Shown here: piece after piece, positions 54,460-63,153 of the stretch
Position numbering within the stretch: the stretch's first letter is position 1
Layout of the letters: each line of letters begins with the position of its first letter
Origin: Methylobacterium tarhaniae
GTDB lineage: Bacteria > Pseudomonadota > Alphaproteobacteria > Rhizobiales > Beijerinckiaceae
Assembly (NCBI RefSeq): GCF_001043955.1
Contig: NZ_LABZ01000021.1
Location: 36,574 to 100,573 of the forward strand
Reading direction: 5' to 3'
Length of the DNA stretch: 64,000 nt
Program-made: the position numbers and the translations under genes
The notes under the pieces: model-generated
The model's database searches: none
Told to the model about the DNA's origin: nothing
The model's input: only the letters and a program-made list of their open reading frames with translations

Positions 54460-55391
54460 CAGACTTCATGACAGCCCCCGTGGCGGCGCGCCGCCTCGCC
54501 CGCATCGCCCTGACCGCCGCCGACCCGGAGGGCCTGGCGCGCTTCTACCGCGAGGCGCTGGGCTTCACCGATGCCGAGGCGCCGCCGGCCGCGGACTTCG
54601 CCGCCGTGACCGGGCTGAAGGGCGCGCAGGCGCGCACCGTGCCCCTGCGGCTCGGCGGCCAGCCCCTCGACCTCGTGGCGGTGACGCCCGCGGGGCAGCC
54701 CTATCCGGGGGACGTGCCGGGCTTCAGCCCGCTGTTCCAGCACTGCGCCATCATCGTCTCCGACATGGGGTCGGCCCATGCCCGCCTGTCGGCCCGGGGC
54801 GGCTGGCGCCCGATCTCCACCGAGGGTCCGGTCCGGCTTCCCGCCTCCTCCGGCGGCGTGACCGCGTTCAAGTTCCGCGATCCCGAAGGCCATCCGCTGG
54901 AACTGCTGGCCTTCCCGCCGGACGCGACGCCCGAGGCCTGGCGGCGGCCGGGCGCGACGGATCCCTGCCTCGGCCTCGACCACTCGGCGATCTCGGTGGC
55001 CGAGACCGCCCGCAGCGTCGCGTTCTACGAGTCCCTCGGGCTGCGCGTCGCGTCGCGCTCGCTCAATACCGGGCCGGAACAGGCCCGCCTCGACGCCGTC
55101 GCCGACCCGACCGTGGAGGTGACCGGCCTCGGCTTCCCGGACGGCCGGCCACCCCATGTCGAGCTGCTGTGCTACCGCGGCGACCATCCGCGGCCGGCCT
55201 CCAGCCTCGCGCCCGACGCCATCGCGGCGACCCGCCTGGTGATCGCGATGACGGACGCCGAGGCCCTGGCGGCGGCCTGCGCCGCCCATGCCGGGCGGCT
55301 CGTCTCGGCCGGGCCGGTTCCGCGGCCCGGCGGTGCGGACGCCCTGCTGCGGGATCCGGACGGGCACCTGGTGTGGCTGACGGCGGGGTGA
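54456..55391 (+). CDS. VOC (glyoxalase/bleomycin resistance) family protein, two-domain
   Basis: A 311-aa protein with two tandem VOC folds. Domain one is about 10-155 (RLARIALTAADPEGLARFYR; FKFRDPEGHPLELLAF) and domain two about 170-311 (GLDHSAISVAETARSVAFYE; LLRDPDGHLVWL). Glu/His ligands are present in GHPLEL, so a metal-dependent lyase, dioxygenase or epimerase is possible. I take the GTG at 54456 because it overlaps the SMP-30 stop; the in-frame ATG at 54468 is an alternative. Final gene of the DoxX operon. Confidence 0.82.
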   Translation: MTDFMTAPVAARRLARIALTAADPEGLARFYREALGFTDAEAPPAADFAAVTGLKGAQARTVPLRLGGQPLDLVAVTPAGQPYPGDVPGFSPLFQHCAIIVSDMGSAHARLSARGGWRPISTEGPVRLPASSGGVTAFKFRDPEGHPLELLAFPPDATPEAWRRPGATDPCLGLDHSAISVAETARSVAFYESLGLRVASRSLNTGPEQARLDAVADPTVEVTGLGFPDGRPPHVELLCYRGDHPRPASSLAPDAIAATRLVIAMTDAEALAAACAAHAGRLVSAGPVPRPGGADALLRDPDGHLVWLTAG

Positions 55392-55401
55392 CAGGGGCGG
55401 C

Positions 55402-55917
55402 TCAGGCTTCCTCCCGGCCTGTGCCGGCCTGCCGATGATGCAGGACCGTGAATCCCTCCTCCGGTGCCGGCGGCACGAAGTAGCGCGTGAACAGGTCGAA
55501 CGCCTCGTCACTCACCGTGAATTCATGCGTGCCGGCGGCATTGCGGCGATGCAGGCGGGCCTTGCAGAGGGCATCGTCGGCTTCGAGGTAATGGAGCTGG
55601 TGCGCCGCCTCCGCCTCGCGAAAGACCGTCCGCATCCAGGCCCGGCTCTCCGGCGTATTGGCCGGGAAATCGAGCACCACGGACAGGCCGGCCCGCAGCA
55701 GCGCGACGAGGTGCGGCCCCATCACGCCGCGCAGGCGCTTGGCGTTGCGAGCGTACTCGGCCAGCGTGGTCTGCTCGCCCGGATAGAGGCCGGCGAGCCA
55801 GGCATCCTCCCGGACCAGGATGGTGCCGGGTCGCGCGGCGAGGCTGGCCGCGAGGGTCGATTTTCCAGAGGAGATCTTGCCGCACAGCAGATGCAGCACC
55901 GCGTCGGTGACGGGCAT
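55402..55917 (-). CDS. P-loop kinase-like ATP-binding protein
   Basis: A 171-aa member of the AAA_33-type small kinase group. Walker A is GKISSGKST at residues 13-21, DFPANTPESRAW includes the lid-entry strand, and LEADDALCKARLHRRN supplies the Arg-rich lid. Could phosphorylate a small molecule or act as a resistance kinase; the substrate is unknown. Convergent with the VOC gene (stops 11 bases apart). The ATG at 55917 is preceded by GAAGG. Confidence 0.82.
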   Translation of the reverse strand: MPVTDAVLHLLCGKISSGKSTLAASLAARPGTILVREDAWLAGLYPGEQTTLAEYARNAKRLRGVMGPHLVALLRAGLSVVLDFPANTPESRAWMRTVFREAEAAHQLHYLEADDALCKARLHRRNAAGTHEFTVSDEAFDLFTRYFVPPAPEEGFTVLHHRQAGTGREEA

Positions 55918-56196
55918 GACGAAACGACCTTCAGGGGCGCCGGCGGCGCCTTGGTTTCAGTGCGCCTCACGAAACTCCCGCTGCGCTGACGCGGCCAAAG
56001 CGAGCGACGACAGCGGTCGGGAGTTTTGTGAGAGACGCTCGCGGGATGCAGACAGCCGAAAACCGGCCCGACGGATCAGGCCGGGTGGATAATTCGGCGC
56101 ATCGGCGCGCTGTGAACCGGGAAGGTCATGTATGGATCGTAGCCGTGGCCGGCCCCAAGGTCAAAGACGAACCGTCAAGGACGAACCGGGACGATG

Positions 56197-56580
56197 TCAG
56201 GCCGCCAGCCCCTGCCGGGAGCGCGGGGCCGGAGTGCCGGGTGCGTGACCATGTGGGTTGCCGCGCTGCAGCGCGATCTCGGCATTGCGCCGCGACTGCT
56301 TCAGGAGAACGAGGGCCGACCACCGCATCGCCACCTCGTGCCGGGCGACGAGCCGGCCGGCGGCGTCGTAGCGGCGCCAGCCGCAGCTCTCCCGCCCGGT
56401 CTCGTCGGCCTCGTCATACGTCTCGTAGCGGGCGACCAGGTTGCCGGCGGCGTCGAACTCGTCGTGATACCAGCGCACGCCGTCGAGCGGGGCGCCGCGG
56501 CTGCGCGAGCCGCGGATCACCAGCCGATGCTCGACGGGAGTGCGGAAGATCGTCTCGAATACGGGCGGCTGGAACAGCAT
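56197..56580 (-). CDS. Hypothetical protein with two repeat-like beta motifs
   Basis: I do not recognise a family. A 127-aa protein with no signal peptide. Two similar segments, YHDEFDAAGNLVARYETYDE (about 38-57) and WRRYDAAGRLVARHEVAM (about 67-84), recall YD/RHS-type beta repeats. The C-terminal 40 residues are basic and low-complexity. Codon use is normal and the repeat similarity argues for a real gene, but there is no clear ribosome site at the ATG. It stands alone between two oppositely arranged operons. Confidence 0.55.
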   Translation of the reverse strand: MLFQPPVFETIFRTPVEHRLVIRGSRSRGAPLDGVRWYHDEFDAAGNLVARYETYDEADETGRESCGWRRYDAAGRLVARHEVAMRWSALVLLKQSRRNAEIALQRGNPHGHAPGTPAPRSRQGLAA

Positions 56581-56765
56581 GACCGTCGATACCCCGTCTG
56601 TATCGCTACCACTTGGTTTCTGCGCGATAGGGTGCGTTGCAGCATAACCTGCGTCAAGGGCGTGGCGTTGCGGCGCCGATGCTAATCGGGCGCCGACGGG
56701 TGCTCCTTTGGTCCAAGATGCCCTAGCTTCCGCGGCGGTGTCGCAACGAGCGAGGGATCGCGGGG

Positions 56766-57533
56766 ATGCAGGACAGAGGACGGCGGGGCGGCAGGAGACG
56801 GCAAGGGGGTATGCGGGGCCGCGCGGGGCTGGCCGTGCTGGCCTGGCTCGCCGGGCCGGGAGCGGCCCTGGCGGCCGAGGGCGACTGCACCGATTACGGC
56901 GCGCTCGGCGCCGGCACCGGGCCGCGCCTCGGCACCATCAAGGATGGCGAGGCCCGCGTGCCGTTCGTCATGGGCGCATCCGGGCGCAAGGGCTGCCCCG
57001 GGCCCGATCCGGCCTGCCGCGAGAAGGCCTTCCTGGTGCCGGGCAACCTCGTGATCCTCGGCGGCGCGCAGCCGGGCTTCGTCTGCGCCACTTACGTCGG
57101 GAAGACGGGCGCGGTCCGCTCCGGATGGCTGCCGGACGGCGCGGTCGCCCCGGCGCCCGCCTCCCCGGCCCCGGCCGCGAAGGACTGGACCGGCACCTGG
57201 ACGGCGCCGGAACAGACCCTGGTGATCCGGCCGGGGAGGGCCGCCGGCACCCTCGACGTCAAGGGCGACGCCACCTACGGCGCCCTCGACCCCGACCGCG
57301 TCCGCCGCGGCGCGGTCAATATCGGCCAGGTCGAGGGCGAGGCCGCTCCGAAGGGGGCGGACCTCGCCTTCACCATGGGGGACAAGGGCACCCTGCCCTA
57401 CGCGGCCGGCGATCCGTCCGATTGCCGCCTGCGCCTGACGCTGCTCCCGCCCTTCCTGCTCGCCGAGGACAACAGCGCCTGCGGCGGCATGAATGTCAGC
57501 TTCACCAACCTCTATCGCCGCACCAAGCCCTGA
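56766..57533 (+). CDS. Hypothetical exported protein
   Basis: Unrecognised, 255 aa (or 240 from the ATG at 56811). MRGRAGLAVLAWLAGPGAAL is a signal peptide with cleavage near ALAAE. The mature part has paired cysteines (GDCTDYG; GRKGCPGPDPACREKAFLV; GFVCATYVG; SDCRLRLT; NSACGG), suggesting disulfides, and an SH3-like first domain ending SGWLPDG, then a Pro/Ala linker (about 128-140) and a second beta domain (WTGTWTAPEQTLVIRPGRAA). Its stop lies 27 bases before the pyruvate kinase start. Confidence 0.75.
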   Translation: MQDRGRRGGRRRQGGMRGRAGLAVLAWLAGPGAALAAEGDCTDYGALGAGTGPRLGTIKDGEARVPFVMGASGRKGCPGPDPACREKAFLVPGNLVILGGAQPGFVCATYVGKTGAVRSGWLPDGAVAPAPASPAPAAKDWTGTWTAPEQTLVIRPGRAAGTLDVKGDATYGALDPDRVRRGAVNIGQVEGEAAPKGADLAFTMGDKGTLPYAAGDPSDCRLRLTLLPPFLLAEDNSACGGMNVSFTNLYRRTKP

Positions 57534-57559
57534 ACCAGTCGACGAGCCAGGAGCGCCCC

Positions 57560-58993
57560 ATGCGTCGCCACCGCCATGCCAAGATCGTCGCCACCGTCGG
57601 CCCGGCCAGCAACACGCCGGAGCGGCTGAAAGCCCTCTTCCTCGCCGGGGTCGACACCTTCCGGCTCAACTTCTCCCACGGCACCCACGACGACCACGCC
57701 AGGGTCCACGCCGCGATCCGGGCGCTCGAGAAGGAGACCGGCCGGCCGATCGGCATCCTGCAGGACCTGCAGGGCCCGAAGATCCGCATCGGCACCCTGC
57801 GGGGCGGCAAGGCCGACCTCGCCACCGGCGACCGGATCCGCTTCGTGCGCGAGGGCCGCGAGGGCGGCACCGACGCGATCCCCCTGCCCCATCCCGAGAT
57901 CTTCGCCGCGGTGGCGCCGGGCCAGGAGCTGCTGATCGACGACGGCCGGGTCCGGGTGCGGGTCACGGGCGTCGACGACGCGGCGATCGACGCCGACGTG
58001 GTGGTGGGCGGGCCGATCTCCGACCGCAAGGGCGTCAACCTGCCGGGCACGGTGCTGGCCCTCTCGCCGCTCACCGAGAAGGACCGGCGCGACCTCGCCT
58101 TCGGGCTCGAGCTCGGGGTCGACTGGGTCGCCTTGTCCTTCGTCCAGACCCCCTCCGACGTGATGGAGGCGCGCGGTCTCATCGCCGGCCGGGCGGGGCT
58201 GATCGCGAAGATCGAGAAGCCCTCGGCGCTCGATCACATCGAGGACATCATCCGCATCGCCGACGGGATCATGGTGGCCCGCGGCGATCTCGGCGTCGAA
58301 TTGCCGCCCGAGGACGTGCCGGGCCGGCAGAAGGAGCTGGTGCGCGCCTGCCGCCGGGCGGTGAAGCCGGTGATCGTGGCGACCCAGATGCTCGAATCGA
58401 TGGTCGGGGCGCCCTCGCCCACCCGGGCCGAGGCCTCCGACGTCGCGACGGCCGTCTATGACGGCGCCGACGCGGTGATGCTCTCGGCCGAATCGGCGGC
58501 GGGGCGGTATCCGATCGAGGCGGTCTCGATGATGGACCGGATCATCCGCCGCACCGAGCAGCACCGGCTCTACCGCTCGCTCGTCCGGGCGAGCGAGCCG
58601 GAGGTCGAGGACAGCCCGCCCCACGCCGTCGCCGCCGCCGCCGCGACCCTCGCCGACGCGATCGAGGCGGCGGCGATCGTCGCGTTCACGTCGAGCGGCA
58701 CCACCGCCGCCCGCATCGCCCGCAAGCGCCCCAACGTGCCGATCCTGGCCGCGACCTCGGACGCCGCGGTGTCGCGCCGCCTGAGCCTGTACTGGGGCGC
58801 CCATTCCGTGCTCGGCCCGGAGATCGAGTCCTACGAGGCGATGGTCGACCGCGCCGCCGAGGTCGCCGCCCAGGAAGGGTTCGCGCAGGCGCCGGACCTC
58901 GTCGTGGCGGTGGCCGGCATCCCGTTCGGCCGGCCGGGCACCACCAACAACCTGCGGGGGGTGGAGCTGGGACGCAAGGCGAGCGGGGTCTGA
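57560..58993 (+). CDS. pyk: Pyruvate kinase
   Basis: Glycolytic enzyme converting phosphoenolpyruvate and ADP to pyruvate and ATP. The protein is 477 aa. RHAKIVATVGPASNTPERLK (N-terminus), FRLNFSHGTHDDH, GILQDLQGPKIRIG and the active-site IADGIMVARGDLGVELPPED (metal and substrate ligands, starting near 234) are all intact. The C-terminal domain (about 340-470) has IVAFTSSGTTAARIARKRPN for effector binding. GGAG lies upstream of the ATG. Complete and typical. Confidence 0.96.
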   Translation: MRRHRHAKIVATVGPASNTPERLKALFLAGVDTFRLNFSHGTHDDHARVHAAIRALEKETGRPIGILQDLQGPKIRIGTLRGGKADLATGDRIRFVREGREGGTDAIPLPHPEIFAAVAPGQELLIDDGRVRVRVTGVDDAAIDADVVVGGPISDRKGVNLPGTVLALSPLTEKDRRDLAFGLELGVDWVALSFVQTPSDVMEARGLIAGRAGLIAKIEKPSALDHIEDIIRIADGIMVARGDLGVELPPEDVPGRQKELVRACRRAVKPVIVATQMLESMVGAPSPTRAEASDVATAVYDGADAVMLSAESAAGRYPIEAVSMMDRIIRRTEQHRLYRSLVRASEPEVEDSPPHAVAAAAATLADAIEAAAIVAFTSSGTTAARIARKRPNVPILAATSDAAVSRRLSLYWGAHSVLGPEIESYEAMVDRAAEVAAQEGFAQAPDLVVAVAGIPFGRPGTTNNLRGVELGRKASGV

Positions 58994-59123
58994 CCGCCGA
59001 TCGGGGGCGGGGGGCCGATCAGGGCACAAGACCAAGGTGCAGACGACTTCTGATTGTGGCAGGCCTGCGGGCCTGCTACGCTGCGGCACCCGGAGAAGTC
59101 TGTTCTCCGGGAGGGTCCCATCC

Positions 59124-59537
59124 ATGCGCACCCTCGTCGCCCTCATGACCCTGCTCGCCGTCGGCCACGGCGCCCTCGCCGCCGGCAGCGACCGGGATGC
59201 GGCCCGCGCGGTGATCCTGCGCCAGCAGGAGGCCTTCCGGCACGACGACGCCGCTGCGGCCTATGCCGAGGCGGCGCCTGCCATCCGGTCGATCTTCGAC
59301 AGCCCCGAGATCTTCATCGGCATGGTCCGGCAGGGCTACGCGGCGGTGTACCGCAACCGCCGCTTCGAGTTCGGCACCGACGAGGAGCGCCCCGACGGGA
59401 GCCGCGCCCAGGGCGTGCGCATCCAGGACCAGGAGGGCGCCGACTGGGAGGCGCTCTACACCCTGGAGCGCGGAGCGGACGGCGCGTGGCGGATCACCGG
59501 CTGCCGCCTGCGCAAGGCGCCGGGCGCGAGCGCCTGA
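59124..59537 (+). CDS. DUF4864 family exported protein
   Basis: A 137-aa protein with signal peptide MRTLVALMTLLAVGHGALA. The remainder resembles DUF4864 (NTF2-like fold): VILRQQEAFRHDDAAAAYAE, APAIRSIFDSPEIFIGMVRQ, GYAAVYRNRRFEFGTDEE and YTLERGADGAWRITGCRLRK. Function unknown. An inverted repeat (CCCGGAGAA/TTCTCCGGG around 59091-59113) lies just upstream of the ATG. It precedes thrC by 63 bases on the same strand. Confidence 0.78.
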   Translation: MRTLVALMTLLAVGHGALAAGSDRDAARAVILRQQEAFRHDDAAAAYAEAAPAIRSIFDSPEIFIGMVRQGYAAVYRNRRFEFGTDEERPDGSRAQGVRIQDQEGADWEALYTLERGADGAWRITGCRLRKAPGASA

Positions 59538-59600
59538 CCCGCGGGCTGACGCGCGCGCCGGTTTCGTGTAGGGCGTGCGCCAGCCTCAGGACTGATCACC

Positions 59601-61013
59601 GTGCTCCATGTTTCGACCCGCGGCAGCGCCGCGCCGCTGACCTTCACCGACGCGCTGCTGGCCGGGCTCGCCCGCGACGGCGGCCTGTACATCCCGCGGG
59701 ACTGGCCGCAGATCGCGCCGCAGACCATCGCGGGTCTCGCCGGCCGGCCCTATGCGGAGGCCGCCAAGACCGTGCTCTCGCCGCTCGTCGACGGCGAGAT
59801 CGCCCAGGCCGACTTCGACCGGATGATCGACCAGGCCTATGCCACCTTCCGGCACCCGGCGGTCTGCCCCCTGACCCAGCTCGGCGACAACCTCTTCCTG
59901 CTCGAGCTGCATCACGGGCCGACCCTCGCCTTCAAGGACGTGGCGATGCAGCTGCTCGGCCGGCTGATGGACCACGCGCTCAAGGCCAAGGGCAGCCGCG
60001 CCACCATCGTCGGCGCCACCTCGGGCGATACCGGCAGCGCCGCCGTCGAGGCGTTCCGCGGCCTCGACAACGTCGACGTGTTCATCCTCTATCCCCATGG
60101 CCGCGTCTCCGAGGTGCAGCGCAGGCAGATGACCACGGTCGATGCCGAGAACATCCACGCGCTCGCGGTCGAGGGCACCTTCGACGACTGCCAGGCGATC
60201 GTGAAGGCGCTGTTCCAGCACCCGCGCTTCGCGGACGAGGTGCGGCTGTCGGGCGTCAACTCGATCAACTGGGCCCGGGTCGCCGCGCAGGCGGTCTACT
60301 ACTTCACCAGCGCGGTGGCTTTGGGCAGCCCGCACCGGCCGGTCTCGTTCTCGGTGCCGACCGGCAATTTCGGCGACATCCTGGCCGGCTGGGCGGCCAA
60401 GCGGATGGGCCTGCCGGTCGGACGGCTGATGGTCGCCACCAACGCCAACGACATCCTGGCCCGCACGCTGGCGACGGGAACCTACGAGGTGCGGGGCGTG
60501 GCGCCGACCACCTCGCCGTCGATGGACATCCAGGTCTCGTCGAATTTCGAGCGGCTGCTCTTCGAGGCGCTCGACCGCGATTCCGCCGCCGTCAACCGGC
60601 TGATGGCGGGCCTCAAGCAATCGGGCGCGTTCACGCTCGATCCGGCGACGCTGGCGCGGATCCGGTCCGAGTTCGACGCGGCGGCGGTGCCCGAGGACGC
60701 GGTCGTGGCCGAGATCCGCGACGTCTATCGCGGCACCGGCCAGATCGTCGATCCGCACAGCGCCATCGGCGTGCGCGCCGCCCGCAAGCTGCTGGCGACC
60801 GACCCGGCGACGCCGGTGGTGGCCCTGGCGACGGCGCATGCGGCGAAGTTCCCGGACGCGGTCGAGGCGGCGACCGGAATCCGCCCGGCCCTGCCGCCGC
60901 ATCTCGCCGACCTTCTGGAGCGGCGCGAGCGCTTCACCGTGCTGCCGAACGACGAGGCGGCGGTCGAGAGGGCGATCCGCGAGCGCGCCCGCATCCTGAG
61001 GAGCGCCGCATGA
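59601..61013 (+). CDS. thrC: Threonine synthase
   Basis: PLP enzyme producing threonine from O-phosphohomoserine. The protein is 470 aa, long (class II) type with N-terminal domain. The start is GTG at 59601 (MLHVSTRG), with AGGA 8 bases upstream. ELHHGPTLAFKDVAMQLLGR carries the PLP lysine, GATSGDTGSAAVEAF binds phosphate, and VPTGNFGDILAGW and TSPSMDIQVSSNFERLLFE are family blocks. Its stop overlaps the next ATG as ATGA. Confidence 0.95.
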   Translation: MLHVSTRGSAAPLTFTDALLAGLARDGGLYIPRDWPQIAPQTIAGLAGRPYAEAAKTVLSPLVDGEIAQADFDRMIDQAYATFRHPAVCPLTQLGDNLFLLELHHGPTLAFKDVAMQLLGRLMDHALKAKGSRATIVGATSGDTGSAAVEAFRGLDNVDVFILYPHGRVSEVQRRQMTTVDAENIHALAVEGTFDDCQAIVKALFQHPRFADEVRLSGVNSINWARVAAQAVYYFTSAVALGSPHRPVSFSVPTGNFGDILAGWAAKRMGLPVGRLMVATNANDILARTLATGTYEVRGVAPTTSPSMDIQVSSNFERLLFEALDRDSAAVNRLMAGLKQSGAFTLDPATLARIRSEFDAAAVPEDAVVAEIRDVYRGTGQIVDPHSAIGVRAARKLLATDPATPVVALATAHAAKFPDAVEAATGIRPALPPHLADLLERRERFTVLPNDEAAVERAIRERARILRSAA

Positions 61014-62305
61014 ACCAGCACTTCGCGACGCTCGGCGCCTCGCCGGACCTCAAGGTCACGCGGCTGCCCAACGGGCTCACCGTCGCCACCGAGGCGATGC
61101 CGGGCGTCGCCACCGCAACCCTCGGGGTCTGGATCGGGGCGGGCTCGCGCAACGAGCGGCCGGAGGAGCACGGGCTCAGCCACCTCATCGAGCACATGGC
61201 GTTCAAGGGCACGGCGACGCGCTCGGCCCGCCAGATCGCCGAGGACATCGAGAATGTCGGCGGCGAGATCAACGCCGCCACCAGCGTCGAGCAGACGAGC
61301 TACACCGCCCGGGTTCTCGGCGAGGATGCCGAGGTGGCCCTCGACGTGCTCGGCGACATCCTGACCCGCTCGGCCTTCGAGGCCGGCGAGCTCGCCCGCG
61401 AGAAGGGCGTGATCCTGCAGGAATACGCCGCCGTCGAGGATACGCCGGACGACGTCGTCTACGACGCCTTCACGGAAGCCGCCTTCCCCGACCAGCCGAT
61501 CGGCCGGCCGATCCTCGGGCGCCCGGAGACGATCAAGAGCTTCGACCGGGCCGCGATCGAGGCCTATCTCGCCCGCGAATACACCCCCGGCCGGATGGTG
61601 CTCGCCGCGGCCGGGGCCGTCGAGCACGACGCGATCGTGGCGGCGGCGGAGAAGCACTTCGGATCGATGCCGGCCAGCGACGCGCCGGAGGCGGTGCCGG
61701 GCGAGTATCGCGGCGGCGAGCGGCGGATGCCGCGCAAGCTCGAGCAGGCCAACCTCGTCCTCGGCCTGCCCGGACTGTCGTTCCGCGACGACGCCTACTA
61801 CGCCACCCACCTCTTCGCGCAGGTGCTCGGCGGCGGGCTGACCTCGCGGCTCTGGCACGAGGTGCGCGAGACCCGCGGCCTCGCCTACGAGATCCACGCC
61901 TTCCACTGGCCGTTCAGCGATTGCGGCCTGTTCGGCATCGGCGCCGGCACCGCGGGCAGCGACCTGCCGGGCCTCGTCGAGGTGACGCTGGCCTGCCTGC
62001 GCGAGGCGGCGGAGACGGTGGATGCGGCCGAGCTCGCCCGGGCCAAGGCGCAGCTCAAGGTCGCCCTCCTCTCGGCGCTGGAGACGCCGGGCGGCCGGAT
62101 CGAGCGCACGGCGCGCCAGCTCCTCGCCTGGGGCCGGGTGATCCCGGCCGCCGAGGTGATCGCCAAGGTCGACGCCGTCACCCCCGACGACGTGCGGGCG
62201 GCCGGGCGCGCCCTCATCGCCGGCGCCCCGACCCTCGCGGCGATCGGGCCGATCAAGAAGCTGCAGAGCCTCGAGGCGGTCGGGACGGCGCTGAAGGCGG
62301 GCTGA
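61010..62305 (+). CDS. M16 family zinc peptidase (processing-peptidase-like)
   Basis: A pitrilysin-family peptidase of 431 aa related to the mitochondrial processing peptidase beta subunit. The inverted zinc motif HxxEH is in GLSHLIEHMAFKGT (residues about 60-64), with the distal Glu in LAREKGVILQEYAAVEDTPD. The second homologous half lacks this motif, as normal. RLPNGLTVATEAMPGVATAT is the family N-terminus. thrC followed by such an M16 gene is a common alphaproteobacterial pair and here coupled by ATGA. Cytoplasmic or periplasmic location is not clear; no signal peptide. Confidence 0.92.
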   Translation: MNQHFATLGASPDLKVTRLPNGLTVATEAMPGVATATLGVWIGAGSRNERPEEHGLSHLIEHMAFKGTATRSARQIAEDIENVGGEINAATSVEQTSYTARVLGEDAEVALDVLGDILTRSAFEAGELAREKGVILQEYAAVEDTPDDVVYDAFTEAAFPDQPIGRPILGRPETIKSFDRAAIEAYLAREYTPGRMVLAAAGAVEHDAIVAAAEKHFGSMPASDAPEAVPGEYRGGERRMPRKLEQANLVLGLPGLSFRDDAYYATHLFAQVLGGGLTSRLWHEVRETRGLAYEIHAFHWPFSDCGLFGIGAGTAGSDLPGLVEVTLACLREAAETVDAAELARAKAQLKVALLSALETPGGRIERTARQLLAWGRVIPAAEVIAKVDAVTPDDVRAAGRALIAGAPTLAAIGPIKKLQSLEAVGTALKAG

Positions 62306-62373
62306 CCGGTTCCAGGCCCACGCGTCGGAATCCTTCCCCGTCGCGAGCGGGGCTGTCCGGAGAAAAGAAGTGG

Positions 62374-62397
62374 CCCCTCTCCCGAGTGGGAGAGGGG
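62374..62397. repeat. CCCCTCTCCC/GGGAGAGGGG palindrome, copy
   Basis: Perfect 10-bp arms (62374-62383 and 62388-62397), loop GAGT. It lies 69 bases after the M16 peptidase stop, so it may double as its terminator. Confidence 0.75.
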
Positions 62398-62528
62398 AGA
62401 GGGCATCGAAGATCCCGCGTGAGGGCGCTACGGTTCCGCAGAAAATTCGGGCTGTTCCGCCACCAGCACCACGCTCAGCGATTGACACTGAAGCGTATCA
62501 CCCTCGCGCGATCTTCGATCGCCCCTGC

Positions 62529-62548
62529 CCTCTCCCACTCGGGAGAGG
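62529..62548. repeat. CCTCTCCC/GGGAGAGG palindrome, copy
   Basis: Perfect 8-bp arms (62529-62536 and 62541-62548), loop ACTC. Same family as 31491-31528, 33653-33697 and 62374-62397. Confidence 0.7.
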
Positions 62549-63153
62549 CGATCCCGCATTTGATTTCAAAAATGATTTTCCCCGGACAGTCCTGCATTGC
62601 GAGGGCGGGCGGTGAGCGCAGCGGGACGACGTCCCGCCGAGAGGGGCAGCGCGACGCGGATCCAGGGACCCGCCCTTCATCGAGCGCGCGACCTCTCCGG
62701 CAGCGCGGTTCGCCTCTCGCGCCCCGCATCCGAGCGACACCCTTCCCCATCCCAAGTCCGGCCTACACGACTTGGGCATGGGGGTGTGAAACTCGGGCCG
62801 GCCCGAGTTCCGTGGAGAGGGGGTCGTAGCAGCAGCTTTCGCACATGCCGCAGAGATACGGCCACCGTCGACAATCGAACCGACCTGTTCCCGGGCGACG
62901 CGCGCCGCCCGGCCTCCGGCTCGACGCGCTTGAACTAGGCCGAACGGCCGAGTGTCGAGTCATCGCCAGTCTCCTTAGAACAGACTCGCAATCGAGCGTG
63001 CACGCGCTCGAAGGCGGGTCCTGCGCGGCCCAAGTCCCGGGGTCGAAGAGACTGCTGTCCTAGCCGTCGCGCTCACGGAACAACCGCGCTGTCCCCTGGG
63101 GAACAGCAGACGACGGCCGATGCATCGGCCGGCGGAACGGTCGGGCGAACGGG

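Larger units (their letters stand above)
62306..63153. other. Intergenic region with several palindromes, no gene recognised
   Basis: About 850 bases. Contains two CCCTCTCCC-type hairpins (62374-62397 and 62529-62548), a perfect 20-bp palindrome at 62790-62809, and otherwise repetitive G/C-rich DNA. Open frames present do not look coding. Confidence 0.5.
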
